DNA of 64,000 nucleotides from Gimesia alba (lineage in GTDB: Bacteria > Planctomycetota > Planctomycetia > Planctomycetales > Planctomycetaceae): NCBI RefSeq assembly GCF_007744675.1, contig NZ_CP036269.1:1193501-1257500 (forward strand). Reading direction: 5' to 3'. A program made the translations under genes and the position numbers. Below, in pieces: positions 8,281 through 15,960 of this stretch (its first letter is position 1; every line of letters starts with the position of its first letter). Below the pieces are notes generated by a model. That model saw only the letters and a list, made by a program, of their open reading frames with translations, was not told where the DNA came from and did not search any database.

Positions 8281-8736
8281 ATGACAGACATCACCGTCGA
8301 TCTGAATGGTTATCGAGTGAACCTGCGCGTGGCGGCGATTGTGACGCGCGGGACGGAAGTGCTGTTGTGCCGACCTCGGGGGCATGACTGGTGGTTCCTG
8401 CCGGGGGGGCGGATTAAGACGAATGAAGACTCTCACGCCGCGCTGCACCGGGAACTGACCGAAGAGATCGGTCCGGGGTTTGAGGTGATCCGGCCGACAG
8501 TTATCGTGGAAAATTTCTTTGACCTGGACGGCACGCACTTTCATGAACTCTGTACGATTTATGAAGTCGCCTGGAATGGGGACGCGTTGAATGGGAATCC
8601 AGCGGTGTATGAGGAAGTGTTTGCCTGGTTTCCACGGGAGCAGTTGGCGGACATCGTGCTCAAGCCTGATTTTCTGAAAGAGCCGATCAACAATCCGCAG
8701 CCTGGCCTGCAGCTGATTGTGAATCGGGACAATTGA
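8281..8736 (+). CDS. NUDIX hydrolase
   Basis: A complete Nudix box is present: Gly43 x5 Glu49 x7 Arg57-Glu58-Leu59-x-Glu61-Glu62-x-Gly64, with the metal-binding EE. A typical strand (VAAIVTRGTEVLLCRP) comes before it. Nudix enzymes cleave nucleoside diphosphates linked to another moiety, such as damaged NTPs or nucleotide sugars. Length (151 aa) is normal for a single-domain member. Specificity cannot be read from the sequence. It begins six bases after the previous gene and is followed within 70 bases by another NUDIX gene of low similarity, so the two are not a recent duplication. Confidence 0.9.
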   Translation: MTDITVDLNGYRVNLRVAAIVTRGTEVLLCRPRGHDWWFLPGGRIKTNEDSHAALHRELTEEIGPGFEVIRPTVIVENFFDLDGTHFHELCTIYEVAWNGDALNGNPAVYEEVFAWFPREQLADIVLKPDFLKEPINNPQPGLQLIVNRDN

Positions 8737-8761
8737 TGTGAGGGATCACCCCACTACTTTT

Positions 8762-8790
8762 CACTGGTGGCAAGCTACCAGTGCCACCCC
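8762..8790. repeat. palindromic intergenic repeat with GTGCCAC end
   Basis: CACTGGT-ggcaagct-ACCAGTG is a seven-pair hairpin followed directly by CCACCCC, giving the shared ...AGTGCCACC end. The loop ggcaagc is almost the same as that of the hairpin at 11374 (ggcaagcc) although the stems differ, which marks a repeat family. It sits between two NUDIX genes, partly under the GTG (8781) that could be mistaken for a start. Confidence 0.55.
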
Positions 8791-8804
8791 GCCGGGACAA
8801 TGAA

Positions 8805-9254
8805 ATGACTGACCGCAATCGCGTGTTTACGTATATCACGAATGGGGACCATCTGCTGGTGTTTGACCATGTGGATTTTCCGAACGCGGGCACACAAATT
8901 CCGGGAGGCACAGTAGAGCGGTGCGAGACGCCGGAAGCAGCCGCGCTGCGGGAAGCTCGAGAAGAGACCGGACTGGGGTCACTTTCGATTCGATCCTTTA
9001 TCGCAAACGAAACAGTGGATCTGACACCCTTTGGGAAGCCGGAAACAATCAACGGCTGGTTTTATCATCTGCAATACGACGGGGAACGTAAAGACTGCTG
9101 GCGGCATACAGAGCAAACACCCGGTGATGGCAATTTGGACCCAATATTGTTTGAATTGTATTGGATCTCGCTTGAAGGAACGATTACGCTGAATGGCGTT
9201 GATGGTCGGTATCTGGACCAGATTCGGGAAGTGCTTTTCAAAAGTGGTTCGTGA
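8805..9254 (+). CDS. NUDIX hydrolase, second copy
   Basis: The Nudix box is intact: Gly35 x5 Glu41 x7 Arg49-Glu50-Ala51-x-Glu53-Glu54-x-Gly56 (REAREETGLG). The N-terminus YITNGDHLLVFDHVDFPNAG resembles Nudix proteins with no extra domain. I chose ATG 8805 because the earlier GTG 8781 falls inside a palindromic repeat. The protein (149 aa) shares little with its neighbour outside the box. Its substrate is unknown. Side-by-side Nudix genes could act on related nucleotide derivatives, but nothing here proves it. Confidence 0.88.
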   Translation: MTDRNRVFTYITNGDHLLVFDHVDFPNAGTQIPGGTVERCETPEAAALREAREETGLGSLSIRSFIANETVDLTPFGKPETINGWFYHLQYDGERKDCWRHTEQTPGDGNLDPILFELYWISLEGTITLNGVDGRYLDQIREVLFKSGS

Positions 9255-9284
9255 GATGTAACTCCAGTTTTCGCAGGAATTCAT

Positions 9285-9716
9285 ATGAATGATTTATTTC
9301 AACGACAAATTTCGTCGCGTACCGGGTTTCTGCTGCTGTTTCTCGCCGTCGTACCTCCGCTGGTTCTTTCTTATCTGAAGGAAAATCAAATTTGGCTGGG
9401 AGTGCCTTTACTGGTAGTGCCGTTGATTCTGATGGCGGTCTGGAGTGATCTGGGGTTTCTCCTGGGGAGCTTAGCTTTCTGGGGGACTCTGCTGGTCATG
9501 ACATGGGGCACCGTGGAGGAAGGGCAGGTTGACAATCCGCTACCTGGGTTTGCGGCTGTTCTCGGATTTGGTCTTTACATTCTGTTCTATGGTCCGGTGT
9601 TCCTGTTTATGAAGTCAAGTAACCGATACAAGGCAAAGTGGTTGAAGGAAAGTCCCGCTGACTTGCATGACTTAGAATTTCACGATCCGGGTCAGGCCGC
9701 CAGAGGAAGCAAATGA
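9285..9716 (+). CDS. small polytopic membrane protein
   Basis: The 143-residue product shows four hydrophobic helices at about 14-32, 36-53, 55-74 and 86-110, then a cytosolic tail of about 30 residues rich in Lys and Glu. ATG 9285 follows an AGGA site. The stop overlaps the start of the next gene (ATGA), which implies translational coupling and probably a physical partnership with the soluble 95-residue product. No family was recognised. Confidence 0.65.
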   Translation: MNDLFQRQISSRTGFLLLFLAVVPPLVLSYLKENQIWLGVPLLVVPLILMAVWSDLGFLLGSLAFWGTLLVMTWGTVEEGQVDNPLPGFAAVLGFGLYILFYGPVFLFMKSSNRYKAKWLKESPADLHDLEFHDPGQAARGSK

Positions 9717-10000
9717 GTGGACCGGAAGTTCATATCGAATCCTATTTTTCAATCGAAACTGATCTGGCGCAAAGTTTTCGCGAATGGTCAGAGTTTGTGA
9801 AAGGGGAAGGTTATTGTGTCGAACTGCAATCTGACGACGGCGGTTTGGTTCTGATCAATCTCATACAGACGGATGAAGAACGTCCGTTGATTCTGGTGAA
9901 ATCAGATCACGAAGGAGAACTGTTTCAGCGTGCTTTAGGACTAACAACCTACCTGCTGGCGGGACATAGTGATTGCGTCATGGTTCACCGCCGGGTTTGA
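9713..10000 (+). CDS. hypothetical soluble protein coupled to 9285
   Basis: This 95-residue acidic protein begins in a four-base ATGA overlap with the membrane protein before it. It has alternating short strands and helices (WSEFVKGEGYCVELQSDDGG, then GLVLINLIQ and RPLILVKSDHEGELFQRALG) and no signal or membrane helix. The overlap suggests it binds or regulates the membrane protein. No known domain was recognised. Confidence 0.6.
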   Translation: MSGPEVHIESYFSIETDLAQSFREWSEFVKGEGYCVELQSDDGGLVLINLIQTDEERPLILVKSDHEGELFQRALGLTTYLLAGHSDCVMVHRRV

Positions 10001-10141
10001 ATGTACACGAAGAGATTACAGGATTTCACTACTTTAAATTTCAGATCTCGAATTGTATGATATGCCTGTAAGTCGGACCGAGGTTTGCGTTTTTTGATCG
10101 GGTGCCGACTTAAGACCTTTTTTGATCAGAGTTTGAGAACT

Positions 10142-10939
10142 ATGTCTTCATCATCACAGTCTGTTACGAATGACCGGTTGACCTCGGAGGAATTTGAGAA
10201 ATTCGAGCAGGACGGCTATCTGATTCTGCGGAATCTGTGTCCTGAATCGCTCAGGCAGGAGATGCTGGCGGCGACGAAAGACGGTTTGGCTCGGGTGGTG
10301 GAGCCGGTCGAGTATGAAGCAGATGTGGAATACCCGGGCTCGCCTCCTTCCCGGAATGTGATGGGTGGGGAAACCGTGCGGCGGTTGCTGCAATCTCATA
10401 GCCGGGGCATGTGTTTCACGGAACTGGTGAATCATCCGGCCATCGTGGGACGTCTATCTCAATTGCTGGGTCCCGATTATGTGATGCCGCTGGCGCATCA
10501 TAATTGTGTAATGACTAAGCAGCCGGAATTCAGCAGCGATACGATGTGGCATCAGGATATCCGGTTCTGGTCATTTGAACGCAAAGAGCTGATCAGTGTC
10601 TGGGTGGCACTGGGTGAGGAGAGTCTGGATAACGGCTGTTTGAAGGTGATCCCCGGAACGCATCGGATGGAATTCAAGCCCGATCAACTGGATGAACGGA
10701 TTTTTCTACGGCCCGATGTGCCTGAGAATCAGGAGTTGATCGATACGAGTGTCGCTGCGGAATTGCATCCGGGTGATATTCTGTTTTTTCACTGTCGGAC
10801 GTTTCATGCAGCGACCCGGAATTATACGAACCAGCCGAAGTTCTCGGCGGTGTTTACGTTTCGGCCTGCAGATAATCCGCCGGTGAGCGGTTCGCGTTCG
10901 GCGTCGCTTCCCGAATTGATTATTCATACAAACCGGTAG
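10142..10939 (+). CDS. phytanoyl-CoA dioxygenase (PhyH) family
   Basis: This is a 265-residue non-haem iron, 2-oxoglutarate-dependent dioxygenase-like protein. The proximal iron motif HxD is His137-Asp139 in MWHQDIRFW, and the distal His is probably His222 in FHCRTFHAATRN, matching the H-x(2-3)-N pattern of the family. The region between them (WVALGEESLDNGCLKVIPGT) is typical of PhyH proteins. The family hydroxylates or halogenates varied small molecules, and the substrate here is unknown. ATG 10142 is preferred over the TTG/GTG-type starts upstream. It stands alone, before an 800-base hairpin-rich gap. Confidence 0.85.
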   Translation: MSSSSQSVTNDRLTSEEFEKFEQDGYLILRNLCPESLRQEMLAATKDGLARVVEPVEYEADVEYPGSPPSRNVMGGETVRRLLQSHSRGMCFTELVNHPAIVGRLSQLLGPDYVMPLAHHNCVMTKQPEFSSDTMWHQDIRFWSFERKELISVWVALGEESLDNGCLKVIPGTHRMEFKPDQLDERIFLRPDVPENQELIDTSVAAELHPGDILFFHCRTFHAATRNYTNQPKFSAVFTFRPADNPPVSGSRSASLPELIIHTNR

Positions 10940-10984
10940 ACTCGCAACGTCATTTATGTTGCTGGGTGCGCGTGAAGTGTTCTG

Positions 10985-11015
10985 CACCGTCGGTCAAGCC
11001 GACGGTGGCACACGC
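10985..11015. repeat. hairpin repeat with GTGGCAC end
   Basis: CACCGTCGG-tcaag-CCGACGGTG is a perfect nine-pair stem with a five-base loop, followed by GCACACGCC, so the junction reads GTGGCAC. It is one member of the intergenic palindrome family also seen at 8762, 11067 and 11374. Confidence 0.55.
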
Positions 11016-11066
11016 CAGCGTCATCAAGTAAGGCACACAATCACAAAAAAACTGCTCTCCGTGTGC

Positions 11067-11090
11067 CACGGCCCGGCTTGTCCGGCCGTG
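11067..11090. repeat. hairpin repeat preceded by GTGTGC
   Basis: CACGGCC, ten bases (cggcttgtcc), then GGCCGTG form a seven-pair stem. The upstream flank GTGTGCCAC is the same motif that closes the neighbouring family members. Confidence 0.5.
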
Positions 11091-11213
11091 CTGGTACGAG
11101 ATCTAGATTTATTCCATGGTTTCAATCATCAGGAGCCCGGAATTAGTTTGGGGCTGTCAGTGGATGTGTTCGATTACAGTAGCAGAGATCGATATTGATT
11201 ATTGTAGCGACGG

Positions 11214-11232
11214 CAGCAAGTGTTTGCCCGTC
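11214..11232. repeat. degenerate REP-like unit
   Basis: GTAG at 11214 is followed by an imperfect hairpin (GACGGC...GCCCGTC). It resembles a decayed half of the BIME-like element downstream. Support is weak because the stem has a bulge. Confidence 0.25.
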
Positions 11233-11373
11233 TGGTGACCTTCGGCATATTATTTTGCTTTCGAGGGGAAGGGTAATAGCGATTTATTGCTTTCAAAAGC
11301 ATCACGTTGATTCTGTGGGCGACAACATAGGGTTGCCTCGGAATTTTGTCTGAAAATCGCGATTTCACATTCG

Positions 11374-11399
11374 CTGTTGGCAAGCCAACAGTGCCACAC
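11374..11399. repeat. palindromic intergenic repeat with GTGCCAC end
   Basis: CTGTTGGC-aa-GCCAACAG is a perfect eight-pair stem followed by TGCCACACC. The loop and tail match the copy at 8762, while the stem bases differ on both sides. Confidence 0.55.
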
Positions 11400-11412
11400 C
11401 ATTTTTTACTAC

Positions 11413-11440
11413 CACGAAAAACACGAAAACACACGAAAAA
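11413..11440. repeat. three tandem CACGAAAA units
   Basis: CACGAAAA occurs at 11413, 11422 and 11432, spaced nine to ten bases, forming a short A-rich direct repeat of no known role. Confidence 0.5.
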
Positions 11441-11461
11441 AATGAACAGGGTGGTGGGTGG

Positions 11462-11505
11462 TCTCGAATGTAATTCGAGATTGCCGTAGGCAACAGGAAG
11501 TTGCC
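11462..11505. repeat. two adjacent hairpins, one REP-like
   Basis: TCTCGAAT-gta-ATTCGAGA (11462-11480) is a perfect eight-pair stem with a three-base loop. GTA followed by GGCAAC-aggaa-GTTGCC (11486-11505) has the GTAG-plus-stem plan of a REP unit. Both lie shortly before the larger BIME-like element. Confidence 0.45.
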
Positions 11506-11550
11506 AGAGAACGGTGTCGTGTTAAGTTATAGAGATCGATTTGGAATGTC

Positions 11551-11690
11551 GTAGGGTGCGGACCTATGTGTCCGCCCGCCTGTTGAGTTTCGAGTTTATA
11601 TCCTGCTTTTGAAGGCACTGTTTACAACGTTCGAGTGTCTCTTCAAGAACAATGTTGATAGCGCGGGTCGACACATGGGTCGACCCCTAC
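11551..11690. repeat. BIME-like element, copy 1
   Basis: This 140-base element begins GTAGGG and ends CCCCTAC. A hairpin lies at each end: GCGGAC-ctatgt-GTCCGC on the left and GGGTCGAC...GTCGACCC on the right. A central spacer of about 85 bases separates them. The copy at 27080-27218 aligns over its whole length with about one base of length difference. The two ends are in inverted orientation with GTAG at the foot of each stem, which is the plan of paired REP sequences mobilised by TnpA_REP (RAYT) proteins. No such transposase lies in the window. Confidence 0.75.
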
Positions 11691-11739
11691 GCGCGGTTGT
11701 TGAGGCAACAGTGCGACGCGGGATATGCTTGAATGCTGC

Positions 11740-14256
11740 TTACTTGACGTGGGGAGAGTCGAGTTCGGGTTGGGGTTTGGTTTCGAGGAACTGGGCAGCA
11801 CCAAGATATTTGCCCCAGGAACCGAAGTAGCCGCGATAAAGCATGATGAGATAGGCGGGCACGATAATCGGGCGGATGATAAAGGTATCGAGCAGAACGC
11901 CGAAGGCGAGGGCAAAGCCGAGCTGCTGCATGCCGACCAGGGTGCCTGCCATCAGCGAAGAAAACGTGCCGGCCATGATGATACCACAGCTGGAAATGAT
12001 GCCGCCAGTATTTTTTAACGCGGAGATCACGCCGTCCACGGGGCCTTTGGTTTTCTGTTCTTCGTCGATACGGGTAATCAGATAGATATTATAGTCTTCA
12101 CCGACGGCGATCAGAATCGTGAAGAGAAACATGGGAACTTTCCAGTCGAGGCCGGTAAAGTTGTGTGGATCGAGTGCCCAGAAGACAGCAAAGGTAATGC
12201 CCAGCGTGACCAGATAACTGAAAAAGACGCTGACGATCAGATACGCGGAGATCGCCGGTCGTCTGAGCAGGATCACCAGAATGATGAAGACACTTCCCAA
12301 AACGAGAATGTCGATGCGGGCCTGATCCTGGTCGGTCACGTTTTTTAAATCGCTGATACTGGCAGTCGCACCAATATAAAAGAGTTCGCTGTTATCGCGT
12401 AAATCCGGCGGCAATGACTTTTTGACTGCTTTTTTAACGCGTTCCAGTTGTTTCATGCTGTCATGCGAGAAGGGATCTTTTTCGAGGATGAGATCCATGC
12501 GCGTCACATGATTTTGATTTTCTTCGTCGTCAGGTTCTGAACTGACGTAGTAGTTTTTAATGAGTTTGATACGGCTGATCGCTCTGATCTTTGCCAGGCC
12601 GCGCAGGTCTTTGGCTTTTTCCATTTCATCGGCTGCCCCGATGCCGAATGGTTTGGTCATATTACGAATATCGGCAATGCCGAGTTCGTCTTTCTGTTTC
12701 AGCAAATCGTCCGTGAGATCTTCAATGGCCGCTCGGCCTTCCGCATCCGAGAAATTGATCTGCGGATTTTTGAACAGCAGAGTCAGCGGCCCTGTGGCGC
12801 CGGCCGGGTAGTGGCCTTGAACTGCTTTGGTGCCGACGACACTCGGATCTTCACTGGGTAGTTCTGAAAGTAAGCCGTAACTTAAATTTCCATAACAGGC
12901 CAGGCTGATCAGTGCGAAGGGAAACAGAACCAGGAATGTGGAGAGCCAGATTTTGCCGGGGCTTCTGAGCAGTGCTTGTGAAACAGAATCCCAGATGGAA
13001 CCGGTCCAGTTGCGTTGCATGAGTCGGGCCATCACGCTGGACGGGGTCAACCAGCCAGCAGAAATCGCCACACGCTCTGAGAACGTTTGCGGCCAATAGG
13101 CCAATCGTCCAGCGAGACAGAGCAGGGCCGGGGAGAGTGTGAGCGAGGCGAGCAGCACGAAAGACAGGCTGAGGGCCATGGCGACGCCCGCCTGTTGGAA
13201 CTTGCCAAACTCAGCAAAGACCATCATGCCGATGCCGCACATGGTAGTTCCGGCACTGGCGGCCAGAGCCGATCCAACAGTGGCGATAGAGTTGGAAATT
13301 GCTTCTTTGAATGTACATTCTTTGTCGAGTTCTTCTCTATGGCGGGCAATGAGAAACAGACAGTAGTCGACTCCAGCACCGTAAAGAATGACAGTGACAT
13401 AAACTTCAATTCCTGAGAAGAGCCCGACGATGCCCCAGCCTCCCAGAATCGCGAGAACGGACAGGGCGATTTTCACGGAAACAAACACCGTAAATAACGG
13501 GATCAGCGCAAGAATGGGCGCACGGTAGATGATGATGAGCAGTAGAATCACAAGCAGAACGGTCCAGAGTTCGGTTGCTTCCGCGCTCTGATTGGCGGCG
13601 CGGATCATATCGCGGCCGACCGTGGCGATGCCGCTGAGGGCGATGTCCAGGCCTGGTTCAATCGACTTCTTAAATTCATCATCATGCTGAATGAGGTTCT
13701 CGATACTCTCGACTGTTTTCCCGTTACTTTGATCGAGAAATTCTGTCGAGAGTTCGACAATCACCAGCGAAGCTTTATTGTCTTCACTTTGCAGCAAATC
13801 GCCGATGGTTTTGTCTGTATAGGTGCGGATGCGCGAGATGTTTGAAGGGTTCTTCGTTTGCTCAGACGAGTCTCCTTTTGGCGCCAGGTCCTCTTTCTGA
13901 TCCGACTGCGTTTTGTCCTGATCCTGATGCTCCTCCGGATGGGCAATCTCTTCGAGTTTCGGTTTGAGTTTTTCCTCAATGAATTTGAGGTCTTTGGGCA
14001 TTAATCCCTGGTCGCCGTGCTCACGACGGACGACGATCACAATGCTGCTGGCGAGCAGATCATCGGGAAAGGCGCGCTTGAAGAGCTTTTCGCCTTGTAT
14101 GCTGGGGGAGTCGCCTGGCATAAATGCGAATTCGCCATTTTGTACGACCGTAGACCATTCGGGTGCGGCATATGATATTCCGATTAATGCCAGAACCCAG
14201 CATACCAGGAAGATTTGCCAATAACGGACTACGGTGTTGCCTAGAACTCGAAACAT
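11740..14256 (-). CDS. MMPL/RND-family transporter
   Basis: The 838-residue protein has the duplicated RND plan: helix 1 (YWQIFLVCWVLALIGISY), a large periplasmic loop, five helices, then the same again. The proton-relay motif of helix 4 is present in both halves, as GAGVDYCLFLIARHREE (about residue 290) and VGEDYNIYLITRIDEE (about 725). The first periplasmic loop carries a long Glu/Lys/Gln-rich charged stretch. MMPL proteins move lipids or hydrophobic compounds across the inner membrane, and hopanoid or envelope lipids would be plausible here but unproven. I chose ATG 14256 (MFRVLG) over the TTG 15 bases upstream. It has no adaptor or TolC gene next to it. Confidence 0.88.
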   Translation of the reverse strand: MFRVLGNTVVRYWQIFLVCWVLALIGISYAAPEWSTVVQNGEFAFMPGDSPSIQGEKLFKRAFPDDLLASSIVIVVRREHGDQGLMPKDLKFIEEKLKPKLEEIAHPEEHQDQDKTQSDQKEDLAPKGDSSEQTKNPSNISRIRTYTDKTIGDLLQSEDNKASLVIVELSTEFLDQSNGKTVESIENLIQHDDEFKKSIEPGLDIALSGIATVGRDMIRAANQSAEATELWTVLLVILLLIIIYRAPILALIPLFTVFVSVKIALSVLAILGGWGIVGLFSGIEVYVTVILYGAGVDYCLFLIARHREELDKECTFKEAISNSIATVGSALAASAGTTMCGIGMMVFAEFGKFQQAGVAMALSLSFVLLASLTLSPALLCLAGRLAYWPQTFSERVAISAGWLTPSSVMARLMQRNWTGSIWDSVSQALLRSPGKIWLSTFLVLFPFALISLACYGNLSYGLLSELPSEDPSVVGTKAVQGHYPAGATGPLTLLFKNPQINFSDAEGRAAIEDLTDDLLKQKDELGIADIRNMTKPFGIGAADEMEKAKDLRGLAKIRAISRIKLIKNYYVSSEPDDEENQNHVTRMDLILEKDPFSHDSMKQLERVKKAVKKSLPPDLRDNSELFYIGATASISDLKNVTDQDQARIDILVLGSVFIILVILLRRPAISAYLIVSVFFSYLVTLGITFAVFWALDPHNFTGLDWKVPMFLFTILIAVGEDYNIYLITRIDEEQKTKGPVDGVISALKNTGGIISSCGIIMAGTFSSLMAGTLVGMQQLGFALAFGVLLDTFIIRPIIVPAYLIMLYRGYFGSWGKYLGAAQFLETKPQPELDSPHVK

Positions 14257-14688
14257 AGAGATTGCTAACAAAGAGCTGATGAAGAGACGTATAATACAGT
14301 TTTGAAGACACGAAACAGTTTCAACAGAGTTTCTTGAAACCAGGACAAAATGCGTGAGGTATCTACAGTAACTTCAGGTCTTCGTGCCGTCAATCTTCAC
14401 ACATTCGGGTAGACAAATGCAAGGCCAAGCAGAGCTGAATTGTCATGTGAAGATGAAATGTGTGTTTATGTTCATTTTTTGTAATCAAAGAAGAAAATTG
14501 ATTTTGTATCTTCCGTTCGATATGTCATAATAGGCATCCCCATGGTGTTCGGCAATCAGGCAACCGCGGCGATTCTCCCAAGGTTGTATTGATTGTCGTA
14601 TGAAATGGACTGATCAATGGCGAATTCGAGCTGAACTGAAATCGCTTCATTTCTCTACAATCGTTCTGACGATGAAAAGGAATTTCTT
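14257..14688. other. 432-base divergent intergenic region
   Basis: It lies between the divergent MMPL and C45 genes and must hold both promoters. It is AT-rich in its middle part (14455-14535). I see no operator-like palindrome and no promoter with good -35/-10 spacing. Confidence 0.5.
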
Positions 14689-15906
14689 ATGTTTCGTAAT
14701 CAGCGTAGTCTTTCAGGTCTATCTATATTGTTAGTCCTGTTCTTCGTGGTTTGCCTGTCACCTGTGATGGCTTCTGCGCAAACGATTGCCCGTTGTGGCG
14801 AAGGCTGGCTGGAGAAGATTGACGGTTACTTCGTGCTGCACCTGAAAGGGACCCATTATGAAATGGGATATCAGCAGGGTGTTCTGTTGAAGGAACACGT
14901 ACGAAAGAACATGTACAACCTGTTGAACGAGAAGGGCGAGACAACACTGGTTGATTTTGGACTGGTGAAATTGAAGCCGCGTCAGGCGATTGAAACAGTG
15001 ATCCAGATTCAAAAGCCTTACACACCTCAGAAGTATGTGGATGAAATGCGGGGCCTGGCTGCGGGGGCCGAGATCGCGTATGAAGATGTGCGGGCAACCA
15101 ATTTTATTCCGGAAATGTTCCACTGCAGTGGGTTTTCAATTGCGAATTCTGCGACAAAAGACGGGACCTTATACCATGGTCGTGTCTTAGATTATGCGTG
15201 CGACTGGGGTTTGCAGGATCATGCAGTCCTGGTGGTAGCCGAGCCTAAGGGGGGCATTCCGTTTGTGAATGTTTCCTATGCCGGTTTTATCGGATCGGTC
15301 ACCGGAATGAATATGGAATCCGTTTCGATTGGAGAAATGGGAGGCCGGGGTCTGGGGCACTGGTCGGGAGTGCCGATGGCATTTCTCGTACGAGAAGTGC
15401 TGGAGACGTCCAAGAATCTTGATGAAGCAATTGCCGTTTTTCGCGATAACTATCGAACGTGCGAATATTATTATGTGATCGCCGACGGTAAAACAAACCG
15501 GTCGGTTGGTATGGCGACGAGCTGGGAAAAAATGGAACTGATTCAGCCCGGCGAATCGCATCCACTGCTTCCCAATCCGGTGAAGGATGCTGCGCTCCTG
15601 TCAGCCGGCGATCGGTACAAAGAACTCTCGAAGCGCGTGCAGAATGGTTATGGTTCCTTTACCGCGGAGTCGGCGATTGAATTGATGAGCCGCCCGGTGG
15701 CGATGAAATCCAATTTGCATAATGTGTTGTTCGAGCCCAAATCGACCAAGCTCTGGGTCGCGAATGCCAGCACGGATGGGAAGCCGGCTGCGAATCAGAA
15801 GTATTTCAGTTTTCAATTGTCTGAGTTGCTGAAACGAAAGCCGGATGCCAAGGCACCCGTTTATCCGATGCCTAGTGGTCAGGCGGTTTCACAGAAAACG
15901 AAATAG
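14689..15906 (+). CDS. C45 family autoproteolytic acyltransferase/hydrolase-like
   Basis: The protein starts with a Sec signal (hydrophobic residues about 9-27, cleavage near ASAQ). The mature part resembles the acyl-CoA:6-APA acyltransferase/C45 Ntn-hydrolase group: LKGTHYEMGYQQGVLLKEHV near the N-terminus, then Cys146 in FHCSGFSIANSATKDGTL, which is where the family self-cleaves to free a Cys nucleophile, followed by HGRVLDY. These enzymes hydrolyse or transfer amides, and many are exported in planctomycetes. ATG 14689 has AAAGG upstream. A long hairpin terminator follows at 15918. The substrate is unknown. Confidence 0.8.
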   Translation: MFRNQRSLSGLSILLVLFFVVCLSPVMASAQTIARCGEGWLEKIDGYFVLHLKGTHYEMGYQQGVLLKEHVRKNMYNLLNEKGETTLVDFGLVKLKPRQAIETVIQIQKPYTPQKYVDEMRGLAAGAEIAYEDVRATNFIPEMFHCSGFSIANSATKDGTLYHGRVLDYACDWGLQDHAVLVVAEPKGGIPFVNVSYAGFIGSVTGMNMESVSIGEMGGRGLGHWSGVPMAFLVREVLETSKNLDEAIAVFRDNYRTCEYYYVIADGKTNRSVGMATSWEKMELIQPGESHPLLPNPVKDAALLSAGDRYKELSKRVQNGYGSFTAESAIELMSRPVAMKSNLHNVLFEPKSTKLWVANASTDGKPAANQKYFSFQLSELLKRKPDAKAPVYPMPSGQAVSQKTK

Positions 15907-15917
15907 ATTCAGGAAGC

Positions 15918-15959
15918 CCAGCAGGCAGGCAGATCAGCGGGCCTGTGCCTGTCTGCTGG
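15918..15959 (+). terminator. bidirectional hairpin between converging genes
   Basis: CCAGCAGGCAGGCA pairs with TGCCTGTCTGCTGG (one G-T) across a 14-base loop, followed by TTTATT. It lies between the stops of the C45 gene and the minus-strand nnrD gene and could serve both. Confidence 0.65.
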
Positions 15960-15960
15960 T

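Larger units (their letters stand above)
10940..11739. other. 800-base intergenic region dense in inverted repeats
   Basis: No gene with a ribosome site or plausible protein was found here; the open frames present are short and atypical. Instead the stretch holds at least six hairpins, a CACGAAAA tandem run and a 140-bp BIME-like element, listed separately. It separates a plus-strand gene (ends 10939) from a minus-strand gene (ends 11740), so both are read towards it and it may stop transcription from both sides. Confidence 0.7.
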
